Origin: a bacterium A37T11
Lineage (GTDB): Bacteria > Bacteroidota > Bacteroidia > Sphingobacteriales > Sphingobacteriaceae
Direction of reading: 5' to 3'
NCBI GenBank assembly: GCA_900109895.1
Contig: FOBR01000002.1
Location: 62,001-126,000, forward strand
Length of the DNA: 64,000 nucleotides
Part shown: piece by piece, positions 54,395 to 62,378 of the stretch
Numbering within the stretch: position 1 is the stretch's first letter
Layout: every line of letters starts with the position of its first letter
Program-made: the position numbers and the translations under genes
Notes under the pieces: generated by a model
The model's input: only the letters and a program-made list of their open reading frames with translations
Told to the model about the DNA's origin: nothing
The model's database searches: none

Positions 54395-55212
54395 ACAGCT
54401 ACCGGGGCTTTAATACGCGGATAAGGATCATAATTTACCAATTCAAAATCGTCAAAACTAAAATCAAAGATATTTTTGATGGCCGGGTTAATCCGCATGG
54501 TAGGCAGCGTTTTGGGTTCCCGGCTCAGCTGCAGTTCTGCCTGTTCAAAATGATTGCTGTAAAGGTGGGCATCCCCAAAAGTATGTATAAAATCGCCCGC
54601 CTCCATATCACACACCTGGGCCACCATCATGGTTAGCAAGGCATATGACGCAATATTAAAAGGTACCCCTAAAAAAATATCCGCACTACGCTGATAAAGC
54701 TGGCAAGACAAACGCGGTTTAGCACCCAAAACCATTGGATCAGGTGGGCTCACGTAAAACTGAAAGAACGCATGGCAGGGCGGGAGTGCCATATCAGCAA
54801 TTTCAGCCACATTCCAGGCAGAAACAATGATACGCCGCGAGTCAGGATTCGTTTTAAGCTGCCTAATTACCTCACTGATCTGATCAATGTGCCGGCCATC
54901 CGCAGTAGGCCATGAACGCCATTGCGAACCATAAACCGGGCCCAAATTACCAGCCTCATCTGCCCACTCATCCCAAATACTCACCCCGTTTTCCTTCAGA
55001 TAGGCAATGTTTGTTTCCCCTTTCAGAAACCAGATCAACTCATGAATTATGGAGCGCAAATGAATCTTTTTGGTCGTAACCAGCGGAAAACCCTCCTGCA
55101 GGTCAAACCGCATTTGGTAACCAAAAATACTCCTCGTACCCGTACCGGTGCGATCCTGTTTATCCATACCATGTTCATATACATGGCGCATTAGCTCAAG
55201 GTACTGCCGCAT
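54391..55212 (-). CDS. thyA: Thymidylate synthase
   Basis: This enzyme methylates dUMP to dTMP using methylene-tetrahydrofolate. The catalytic Cys is in [12 protein letters not shown], and [11 protein letters not shown] and [17 protein letters not shown] are the usual phosphate- and substrate-binding blocks. At 273 residues it is slightly longer than the E. coli enzyme because of a short insertion after the Cys segment ([11 protein letters not shown]). It is first in a thyA-folA pair. Confidence 0.97.
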   Translation of the reverse strand: MRQYLELMRHVYEHGMDKQDRTGTGTRSIFGYQMRFDLQEGFPLVTTKKIHLRSIIHELIWFLKGETNIAYLKENGVSIWDEWADEAGNLGPVYGSQWRSWPTADGRHIDQISEVIRQLKTNPDSRRIIVSAWNVAEIADMALPPCHAFFQFYVSPPDPMVLGAKPRLSCQLYQRSADIFLGVPFNIASYALLTMMVAQVCDMEAGDFIHTFGDAHLYSNHFEQAELQLSREPKTLPTMRINPAIKNIFDFSFDDFELVNYDPYPRIKAPVAV

Positions 55213-55262
55213 ATCCCTTAAAAATTATCCCATTTTTGACCTGTAAAGATACGGGATTTTTT

Positions 55263-56678
55263 TTAAAAGCGGGCCGTATTTTCCACTAATGATGTTGCCT
55301 TGCCCTGCATGTCAAACAGTGGCAGCGAAATGTAAAAAACAGTACCGTAACCAGGTGTGCTTTCCAACCAAATCTTACCGTGCTGAGCCAATATAAATTC
55401 CTTACATAGAAATAAACCCAAACCAATCCCTTTTTCGTTATCTGTGCCATAGGTTGATGAAATATTGGCATTAAACAATTGATGAATGTATTCATCGCCC
55501 ATACCAATACCGTTATCACTGATAGAAATGATGCCATTTTTCCTGCCTTCATCCAAATCAACCCGAATATGAATTTCGCCCTCCACGGTTGTAAACTTCA
55601 GTGCGTTGTTCACCAAATTCCGCAGCACCAGTTCCAGCATATCAAAATCAGCAAATATTTCCACCTGTGGATCAATATCCGTACAAATCCTTATTTTTTT
55701 CTTAGCCGCCAGCAATGCTTGAATATTCAGCACCTGGGAAATTACCTCTATCGGGCTAACCATTACCAGCGTAGGCTGAATGCCCTTAATCTGCCTGGAA
55801 GTCCATGACAGCAGGTTACTCAGCATATCCGAAGTATTTTTTGAAAGATACAACAATTCAGATTTGAGGCGTTTACGCTTCTCATCCGTAATAGCATCTT
55901 TCGTTAAAATTTCAAGAACCCCCGTAATCGCATTCAGCGGGTTGCGCAGGTCATGTGCCAGGATAGATATCAGTTTAATATGTTCACTATTCAGTCGTTT
56001 AAGTTCATTATTTTGCAACTGTATACGGCTGTTCTGACCAGATATTTGTTCCGCATGGTGTTCAGCGAGGCTTTTCTCCTGTTCATAAATATTTCGCAGA
56101 TATGAAGTTACTGTATAGATACAAATAATGATGATCACAAAACAAGTGGTGAGATCAATAAACCGGTAGGAGGCCAAGTCATACGATTTTATGGGTATGG
56201 CCAGGGGAAAATAGTGCTCAAGTGAGAGCAGTATGGAAGAAACAGCAATATGAAGCACCGTCCAAAGCCAGTGATAACGCTGATGTGTAAAAGCAATCAG
56301 CAACAAATAGGTCAGGAAAAACAAATAGATTGTTGGGCCGTCACTGCCTGCATTATAAACAAAATTAATCGTGAGGATCACATAACTCATCCCGGCATAT
56401 AAACCCATGCTTTTTTTATACCGTTGTTTAAATCTGGATAAGTAGTAGAAATATATCTGCAACATCGCTGCCAGCAATAGCATTAATGCCACCACGCGCA
56501 GGCCGAAATAAATATTGATAGGCAAAAGCACCAACAACAATGCAATAGTAAATACACTGATAGTATTAAAAGCCACATTCTCCCGTGTAATGGCATCAGG
56601 CTTCCCAATCAACCAATTCCAAAATTCTAAAGCCTTGATTAGCAACTTTCCGGAGTCATATTTATTATGGTGGTTCAT
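55263..56678 (-). CDS. Membrane sensor histidine kinase
   Basis: A 471-residue orthodox kinase. Six or seven hydrophobic segments fill about residues 36-195, followed by a coiled coil (about 198-232). The phosphoacceptor is His242 in SILAHDLRNPLNAITG, and the ATPase domain has LRNLVNNALKF, ISDNGIGMGDEY and GIGLGLFLCKEF. No response regulator is next to it, so its target is elsewhere in the genome. The signal is unknown; the membrane block has no recognised sensor domain. Confidence 0.93.
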   Translation of the reverse strand: MNHHNKYDSGKLLIKALEFWNWLIGKPDAITRENVAFNTISVFTIALLLVLLPINIYFGLRVVALMLLLAAMLQIYFYYLSRFKQRYKKSMGLYAGMSYVILTINFVYNAGSDGPTIYLFFLTYLLLIAFTHQRYHWLWTVLHIAVSSILLSLEHYFPLAIPIKSYDLASYRFIDLTTCFVIIIICIYTVTSYLRNIYEQEKSLAEHHAEQISGQNSRIQLQNNELKRLNSEHIKLISILAHDLRNPLNAITGVLEILTKDAITDEKRKRLKSELLYLSKNTSDMLSNLLSWTSRQIKGIQPTLVMVSPIEVISQVLNIQALLAAKKKIRICTDIDPQVEIFADFDMLELVLRNLVNNALKFTTVEGEIHIRVDLDEGRKNGIISISDNGIGMGDEYIHQLFNANISSTYGTDNEKGIGLGLFLCKEFILAQHGKIWLESTPGYGTVFYISLPLFDMQGKATSLVENTARF

Positions 56679-56997
56679 TTTGACATTTTCAATGTAAAGT
56701 TAGTGAATTTATTAAATTTATATTAAATCAATTTAGGAATTATTTTTTTTGTTACAAATCAGTTAAAATGTGTTAAATTATCTAATTTTTAAAGAATATT
56801 TTATAATAATTCGTGAGAATTAATTTTATATGTATATATTGGCAATGTCCTAAAGGAAAAATAACAGATCTTTTTTTTTAAGGACGATTTTTTTAACAAA
56901 ATATTTAAAAATATTGAATGGAAAACACCCAAAAGTTGCAGAGACTGATTTTTAATGTATTTAATATTGTGAAATAACGATTATAAACTTACGGTAT
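56679..56997. other. AT-rich intergenic region between divergent genes
   Basis: This 319-base stretch lies between the kinase gene (minus) and the ATP-grasp gene (plus) and must hold both promoters. It is very AT rich with no credible gene. A near-match -7 box TAATATTG is at 56962-56969. GTCCT near 56847 and AGGAC near 56880 could pair around an A/T-rich loop. I see no strong operator. Confidence 0.6.
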
Positions 56998-58482
56998 ATG
57001 GCTCTTGATAAATTTTTAAAAGACTACGCTTGCAAAGATAACATTTGGGACGAAATGTGCGACGCTAACCGCATCAGAAAACAATATGAAGGCGTGTTCT
57101 CTACCTTAAGTGGTCTTGATAATGAAATATTAATTCAAAAACACAAGTTTGCCGGTGAATTATTCATGAATCAGGGCATCACCTTTACCGTGTATAATGA
57201 CAATGAAGGCATTGAGCGCATCTTTCCGTTTGATATTATTCCGCGCATCATCACGGGCAAAGAATGGGATGAAATTGAACGGGGCATAGCCCAGCGGCTC
57301 ACGGCCCTTAACCGTTTTTTGAAAGATATCTACAATGAGCAGCAAATATTAAAAGACGGCATTATTCCGCCTGAACTTATTGCCTCCTGCCCGCATTACA
57401 CCCGCGAAGTTTTTGGCATCAAAGTGCCATATGACATCTATGTCCATATCTCCGGCATAGACCTTATCAGGGGCAGTGACGGCAAATTTTATGTATTAGA
57501 AGATAATATGCGTACCCCTTCAGGCGTCAGTTACATGCTGGAGAACCGGGAAGTCACCAAACGCATCTTTCCGGATATGCTCATGTCAAATAATGTCAGG
57601 CGGGTCAGTAACTATCCCGTTTTACTGCATGAGATCCTGCTGGAACTAGCCAATACCCAAGTATCCAACCCCCGGGTAGTGCTACTAACCCCCGGTATTT
57701 ATAATTCAGCCTACTATGAGCACACCTTTTTGGCCCGGCAAATGGGTATTGACCTGGCAGAAGGCCGCGACCTTTTGGTTGACAACCATAAAGTATACAT
57801 GAAAACCACCCAAGGGTTGGAACAAGTACACGTTATTTACCGGCGCATTGATGACGAATATTTAGACCCGCTCGTCTTCAAAAACAGCAGCGTACTTGGC
57901 GTACCCGGCCTCATCAATGCCTACCGCAAAGGTAATGTTGCCATAGTCAATGCCATTGGCAATGGCGTAGCCGATGACAAGGCCGTTTATGCCTACGTAC
58001 CAGATATGATTAAATACTACCTCAATGAAGAGCCCATACTGCAGAACGTACCCACCTACCAGCTAAGCGACCCGGATGCCATGGCCTACGTATTTGAAAA
58101 TATAGATCATATGGTCGTCAAAAGCACCAATCAATCGGGAGGATACGGCATGGTGATGGGCAATAAAGTATCCGAAACAGAGTGGGAGCGAGCTAAGGCC
58201 GATATCATTCACAACCCACGTAATTACATCGCCCAGCCCATTATCCAATTATCCACCGTACCTTGTTTTATCAATGGCAAAATACAGCCCCGCCATGTGG
58301 ACCTCAGGCCTTATGCTTTGTGCGGGCCACAAGGTGTTAAACTTGTTCCCGGAGGTCTAACCCGGGTAGCCCTTACCGAAGGATCGCTGGTTGTGAACTC
58401 CTCGCAGGGAGGAGGGAGTAAAGACACCTGGATCGTTGATGAAACCGTTACCGAACAAACCATAGACCCAACCAACACATAA
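56998..58482 (+). CDS. Circularly permuted ATP-grasp protein
   Basis: A 494-residue protein of the circularly permuted type 2 ATP-grasp family. Seen blocks are NQGITFTVYNDNEG, FPFDIIPRIITGKEWD, YVLEDNMRTPSGVSYMLENR and MVVKSTNQSGGYGMVMG, with a C-terminal RHVDLRPYALCG. ATP-grasp enzymes join a carboxylate to an amine or thiol, so a peptide or amide ligase is likely. The substrate is unknown. It forms an operon with an alpha-E protein and a transglutaminase-like protein (gaps 9 and 18 bases), a grouping conserved in many bacteria and proposed to make and process a small peptide. Confidence 0.93.
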   Translation: MALDKFLKDYACKDNIWDEMCDANRIRKQYEGVFSTLSGLDNEILIQKHKFAGELFMNQGITFTVYNDNEGIERIFPFDIIPRIITGKEWDEIERGIAQRLTALNRFLKDIYNEQQILKDGIIPPELIASCPHYTREVFGIKVPYDIYVHISGIDLIRGSDGKFYVLEDNMRTPSGVSYMLENREVTKRIFPDMLMSNNVRRVSNYPVLLHEILLELANTQVSNPRVVLLTPGIYNSAYYEHTFLARQMGIDLAEGRDLLVDNHKVYMKTTQGLEQVHVIYRRIDDEYLDPLVFKNSSVLGVPGLINAYRKGNVAIVNAIGNGVADDKAVYAYVPDMIKYYLNEEPILQNVPTYQLSDPDAMAYVFENIDHMVVKSTNQSGGYGMVMGNKVSETEWERAKADIIHNPRNYIAQPIIQLSTVPCFINGKIQPRHVDLRPYALCGPQGVKLVPGGLTRVALTEGSLVVNSSQGGGSKDTWIVDETVTEQTIDPTNT

Positions 58483-58491
58483 AATAAACAT

Positions 58492-59430
58492 ATGTTAAGC
58501 AGAATAGCAGACTCACTCTTTTGGCTCAACCGGTATATGGAGCGGTCAAGAGGCATCCTGAGAGTCACCCGCACACATTACAATGTGTCCCTTGATAAAG
58601 ACATTAATGGCGGCCTCACCTGGAAACCCATCCTGGAGATCTTTGCCCAATTGCCCAAGGATGAAATATTGACCATAGAACAACATACCGGCAAAGTATT
58701 GCAAAAACTACTCACCGATGCCAGCAACGTTAACTCCATAAAATCCATCGTAAACCGCGCCCGTGAAAATGCACGCGGCGTACAAGACCATATCAGCAAA
58801 GAACTTTGGGAAGAGGTCAATTCCATGTACCACCTCACCAACCAAACGCACCTCACCCAGCGGCTTTCGGGGCCTGACGCCATGGACGTGGTCGATCTAT
58901 TCACCCGGCACAGCGTGTTGTATGCCGGGGTAGCCGATATCACCATGCAACGCGGTCCGGGTTGGGACTTTATGAAACTGGGTAAATATTTGGAGCGAAG
59001 CCTGGAGGCCATAGTCATTACTGAAAAGCAATGCCAGTTATTTGACTACAACCTTGAAGAAGAAAGAGACATAACCCAATGGCGTTTTTTGCTCATGTCC
59101 TTTGCAGGCTATGAAGTGTATTTAAAAACATACCGGACATTTAAACACAACAGCAACGTGATGCATCAAATGTTGCTCAATGAAGATTTTCCGCATTCCG
59201 TCATCTATTCCTTCACCCGGCTCAACCGGGCACTCATAGAAGTCACCAAGGGAAATGATAACCCCGCCAAGGCATCCTTGCTGCGTAGTTTTGGAAGGCT
59301 TTACAGTAAAATCAAATACATGGATGCCGATTCCCTTAAAACCATAAATTTGCAGGAATTTTTTAGCGAATTACGAAATGACCTGTTACGGTTTAACAAT
59401 CAATTAGGGCAAGTTTTCTTTTCCTACTAA
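58492..59430 (+). CDS. Alpha-E domain protein
   Basis: A 312-residue all-helical protein of the alpha-E (DUF403) family, opening with MLSRIADSLFWLNRYMERS, the family hallmark. Other conserved blocks are RGPGWDFMKLGKYLERS and SVIYSFTRLNRAL. Its biochemical role is not known; it always travels with circularly permuted ATP-grasp proteins and is presumed to assist the ligase. It begins nine bases after the ATP-grasp stop. Confidence 0.92.
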   Translation: MLSRIADSLFWLNRYMERSRGILRVTRTHYNVSLDKDINGGLTWKPILEIFAQLPKDEILTIEQHTGKVLQKLLTDASNVNSIKSIVNRARENARGVQDHISKELWEEVNSMYHLTNQTHLTQRLSGPDAMDVVDLFTRHSVLYAGVADITMQRGPGWDFMKLGKYLERSLEAIVITEKQCQLFDYNLEEERDITQWRFLLMSFAGYEVYLKTYRTFKHNSNVMHQMLLNEDFPHSVIYSFTRLNRALIEVTKGNDNPAKASLLRSFGRLYSKIKYMDADSLKTINLQEFFSELRNDLLRFNNQLGQVFFSY

Positions 59431-59448
59431 TTTTACGACGTTCAGCAA

Positions 59449-60393
59449 ATGGCCATATTTAAAATACATCATATAACCAAATACCAGTACGAAAAGCCGG
59501 TTACCGAAAGCGTAAACGAAATCCGTATATTTCCCTACAGTTGTCCCGAGCAGGAAAGGTTGCAACATGAGCTCAACATCAGCTACCAGCCAGACCTGAA
59601 CTATTTCACCGACTACTGGAATAACCAGGCCGCCGTATTTTCAGTCATAGCGCCCCATACCGAGCTAGTCATTGAAAGTAAGCTCACCTTACGAACCACC
59701 GCCACCAACCAATTGCACATTGACTTTCACAGTAGTTTTGAGCAAATGGCCGAAGACAAAAAAGGCAATTTACGACTCATAGACCTGGCCAAGCCTGACT
59801 TTATCGGCAAACAAATGCGTATTGATAAAATCGTAAGCACGCTGATGGAAGACGCCCGGAGTGTCGCTGCGGTGGTAGAACGGTGCAGTGAATACATCTA
59901 CAAACATTTTAAATACGTCAAGGGCATCACCAATATCGAAACCACCGTTGATGAAATTCTGGAACACCAGGTTGGCGTGTGCCAGGACTTTGCCCATCTC
60001 ATGCTGCAAATATTACGAACGATAGGAATTCCCAGCCGCTATGTAAGCGGCTATATCTGTCCCAATAAAAACGGCATGCGCGGCGAAGGGGCTACCCACG
60101 CCTGGGTAGAAGCCTATATCCCCGGTTACAGCTGGGCAGGCATTGACCCTACCAATAATGTGTGGGTCACCAATACACACATTAAGCTAGCCATAGGCCG
60201 TAATTTTAATGATTGCAGCCCGGTTAAAGGAACTTTTAGGGGCAACACCCGGCAACATCTTAGCGTGTACGTATCCATCGGGTATGAAGATGGGAACGTC
60301 TTTGAAGAGTTAAATAACGTAAAGTTAAATCCCGAGGCCGAACAAGCCGTGTTACCAGAAGTCACTGAACACATCAGTAGTCAGCAACAATAG
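59449..60393 (+). CDS. Transglutaminase-like cysteine protein
   Basis: A 314-residue protein with an N-terminal beta domain of the kind fused to bacterial transglutaminases (about 1-100) and the papain-like core. The triad is Cys178 in GVCQDFAHL, His217 in THAWVEAY and Asp233 in GIDPTN. It could be a peptidase, amidase or cross-linking enzyme. There is no signal peptide, so it acts in the cytoplasm with its two upstream partners, 18 bases away. Trimming or transferring the peptide made by the ATP-grasp partner is the favoured idea. Confidence 0.92.
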   Translation: MAIFKIHHITKYQYEKPVTESVNEIRIFPYSCPEQERLQHELNISYQPDLNYFTDYWNNQAAVFSVIAPHTELVIESKLTLRTTATNQLHIDFHSSFEQMAEDKKGNLRLIDLAKPDFIGKQMRIDKIVSTLMEDARSVAAVVERCSEYIYKHFKYVKGITNIETTVDEILEHQVGVCQDFAHLMLQILRTIGIPSRYVSGYICPNKNGMRGEGATHAWVEAYIPGYSWAGIDPTNNVWVTNTHIKLAIGRNFNDCSPVKGTFRGNTRQHLSVYVSIGYEDGNVFEELNNVKLNPEAEQAVLPEVTEHISSQQQ

Positions 60394-60435
60394 CCAACCC
60401 TGCAAACACAAGGGCCACTTTCTTGTTCTGTTAGT

Positions 60436-61527
60436 ATGGAAGCAAATAAAATAAAAAAGATCCACGATTTTGGACAAAGTATATGGCTGGATTTTATTGA
60501 TCGGCATATATTGCAGACCGGGCAGTTGCAAAAACTAATTACAGATGATGGAATAAGAGGGTTGACCTCCAATCCCGCTATATTTGAAAAAGCCATTAGC
60601 GGTAGTGATGACTATAACGATGACATTGCAGCCCTTTCAAAAGAAGGTTATACCGACGAAGACTTGTTCTTTGAACTGGCCATTAAAGACATCCGTGCGG
60701 CAGCCGATTTGCTGTACCCTATTTATAATGATGAGGAAATCAAAGGTGCTGATGGGTATGTAAGCCTGGAAGTCTCCCCATTCCTGGCGTTGGATACAGC
60801 AGGAACCATTGCGCAGGCCAAGCATTTATGGGAAAAAGTAGAACGGGATAACGTCATGATCAAAATTCCGGGCACCCAACCCGGATTATCAGCCATTAAG
60901 CAAGCCATAGCCGCAGGTATCAATATTAATGTTACGTTGCTGTTTGGCCTCAACCGCTACCGGGAAGTCGTGAATGTGTACCTGGAAGGATTAGAAGAAC
61001 GCTTGGCCAAGGGTGAACCCATTGAAGGCATTGCCTCAGTAGCCAGTTTTTTCCTGAGCAGGATCGATGTTTTGATTGACCCGTTACTAGAGGAAAAAGG
61101 ACTTCCCGATTTAAAAGGAAAGGTAGCCATTGCATCAGCCAAAAAGGCTTACGAAATATACAAAGAACTATTTAGCGGGCCACGTTGGGATAAACTGGCC
61201 GCCGCAGGTGCCCATCCCCAACGCTTACTTTGGGCCAGTACCAGCAGCAAAAACCCGGACTACCCAGACACCAAATATGTCGATGCGCTGATCGGGCCTA
61301 ATACCGTCGATACCGTTCCCATGGAAACATTGGATGCCTACAGAGACCATGGCGACCCAGCTGACAGACTGGAAAGCAATACCGAAGAGGCAACCGAAGT
61401 GTTAGACCAATTGGAAGGTGCACGCATTTCGCTGGATGCACTCACGCAGCAGCTGGAAGATGAAGGCATCAAAAAGTTTAATGAACCCTTTCATAAACTG
61501 CTAGCTTCCATTGCTGCGCACAGGTAA
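60436..61527 (+). CDS. tal: Transaldolase
   Basis: This enzyme transfers dihydroxyacetone units between sugar phosphates in the non-oxidative pentose phosphate pathway. The Schiff-base Lys is K143 in NVMIKIPGTQPG, and LTSNPAIFEKAI and INVTLLFGLNRY are family blocks. At 363 residues it belongs to the longer transaldolase type found alone or fused to glucose-6-phosphate isomerase. It lies 42 bases after the transglutaminase-like gene, and a Nudix-type regulator follows. Confidence 0.95.
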   Translation: MEANKIKKIHDFGQSIWLDFIDRHILQTGQLQKLITDDGIRGLTSNPAIFEKAISGSDDYNDDIAALSKEGYTDEDLFFELAIKDIRAAADLLYPIYNDEEIKGADGYVSLEVSPFLALDTAGTIAQAKHLWEKVERDNVMIKIPGTQPGLSAIKQAIAAGININVTLLFGLNRYREVVNVYLEGLEERLAKGEPIEGIASVASFFLSRIDVLIDPLLEEKGLPDLKGKVAIASAKKAYEIYKELFSGPRWDKLAAAGAHPQRLLWASTSSKNPDYPDTKYVDALIGPNTVDTVPMETLDAYRDHGDPADRLESNTEEATEVLDQLEGARISLDALTQQLEDEGIKKFNEPFHKLLASIAAHR

Positions 61528-61569
61528 CTAAAACCCACGTTAATTAACTCAAAAAAAAAGATATTAAAT

Positions 61570-61600
61570 TTTGTTCTTATTCCTGAAGTCGTTATTATTG
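61570..61600 (+). promoter_or_regulatory. Candidate promoter of the Nudix-like regulator
   Basis: TTTG (61570-61573), 19 bases, then TATTATTG (61593-61600), one mismatch from the consensus. Transcription would start close to the ATG at 61608, suggesting a nearly leaderless message. Confidence 0.35.
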
Positions 61601-61607
61601 CATACAT

Positions 61608-62312
61608 ATGAAAAAGTATGCCAAACAATCACGCCTACTGGTCGCGGTAGACTGTATAATCTTTGGTTTTGATGGGTTTAAACTCAAGGTTTTGCTGGTG
61701 AAACGAAGTTTTGAACCTGAAAAAGATAAATGGAGCCTTATGGGTGGTTTCGTGGGCCCGCAAGAAAGTCCAGAAAATGCTGCATCCAGGGTACTGACAC
61801 AATTAACCGGGTTAAAAGATGTCTATATGGAACAAATGCGGGTGTTTGGCAATCCGGACCGGGATCCCATAGAACGTACCATCAGCATCACCTATTTTGC
61901 ATTGATTGATATCCATAAGTATGAAAAGCAAATCGATGAGCAGCAATACCATGCAGAATGGTTTTCCTTAAAAGAAATTCCATCGCTTATTTTTGACCAT
62001 AAACAGATGATTGAACATGGTAAGCTAAACCTACGATATAAAGCATCCCTGCACCCCATCCTTTTTGAGCTTTTGCCCGATAAATTTACGCTTACGCAAG
62101 TAATAGATTTGTTTGAGCAGGTATTTGATGTTTTGCTGGATAAGCGCAATTTTAACCGCAAGCTAAGTTCCACCAAACTGCTGGTAAAGCAGAAAGATAA
62201 AGATAAAATGCATTCCAAAAAAGGAGCGTATTACTACAAGCTGAACAAAAAAATCTATAAAGATAAATTCGGAGCCTTCCTCAACTTTATATCCAATCCA
62301 AAGATCGGCTAG
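61608..62312 (+). CDS. Nudix-like transcriptional regulator (NrtR/AraR type)
   Basis: A 234-residue protein with an N-terminal Nudix-fold domain (about 8-140) and a C-terminal winged helix (about 150-230, FTLTQVIDLFEQVFD, NFNRKLSSTKLL). The Nudix box region is GFVGPQESPENAASRVLTQL; the Glu residues needed for catalysis are replaced by V, Q and L. That marks a ligand sensor rather than a hydrolase, as in NrtR and in the Bacteroides arabinose regulator AraR. The transaldolase gene next door points to a pentose-related signal, but this is inference. Confidence 0.85.
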   Translation: MKKYAKQSRLLVAVDCIIFGFDGFKLKVLLVKRSFEPEKDKWSLMGGFVGPQESPENAASRVLTQLTGLKDVYMEQMRVFGNPDRDPIERTISITYFALIDIHKYEKQIDEQQYHAEWFSLKEIPSLIFDHKQMIEHGKLNLRYKASLHPILFELLPDKFTLTQVIDLFEQVFDVLLDKRNFNRKLSSTKLLVKQKDKDKMHSKKGAYYYKLNKKIYKDKFGAFLNFISNPKIG

Positions 62313-62378
62313 CGAAGTATACTATCAGCTCAAACAATTTTATCATAGTCCTGTTAATGGGGTATTATCATAAAAATA

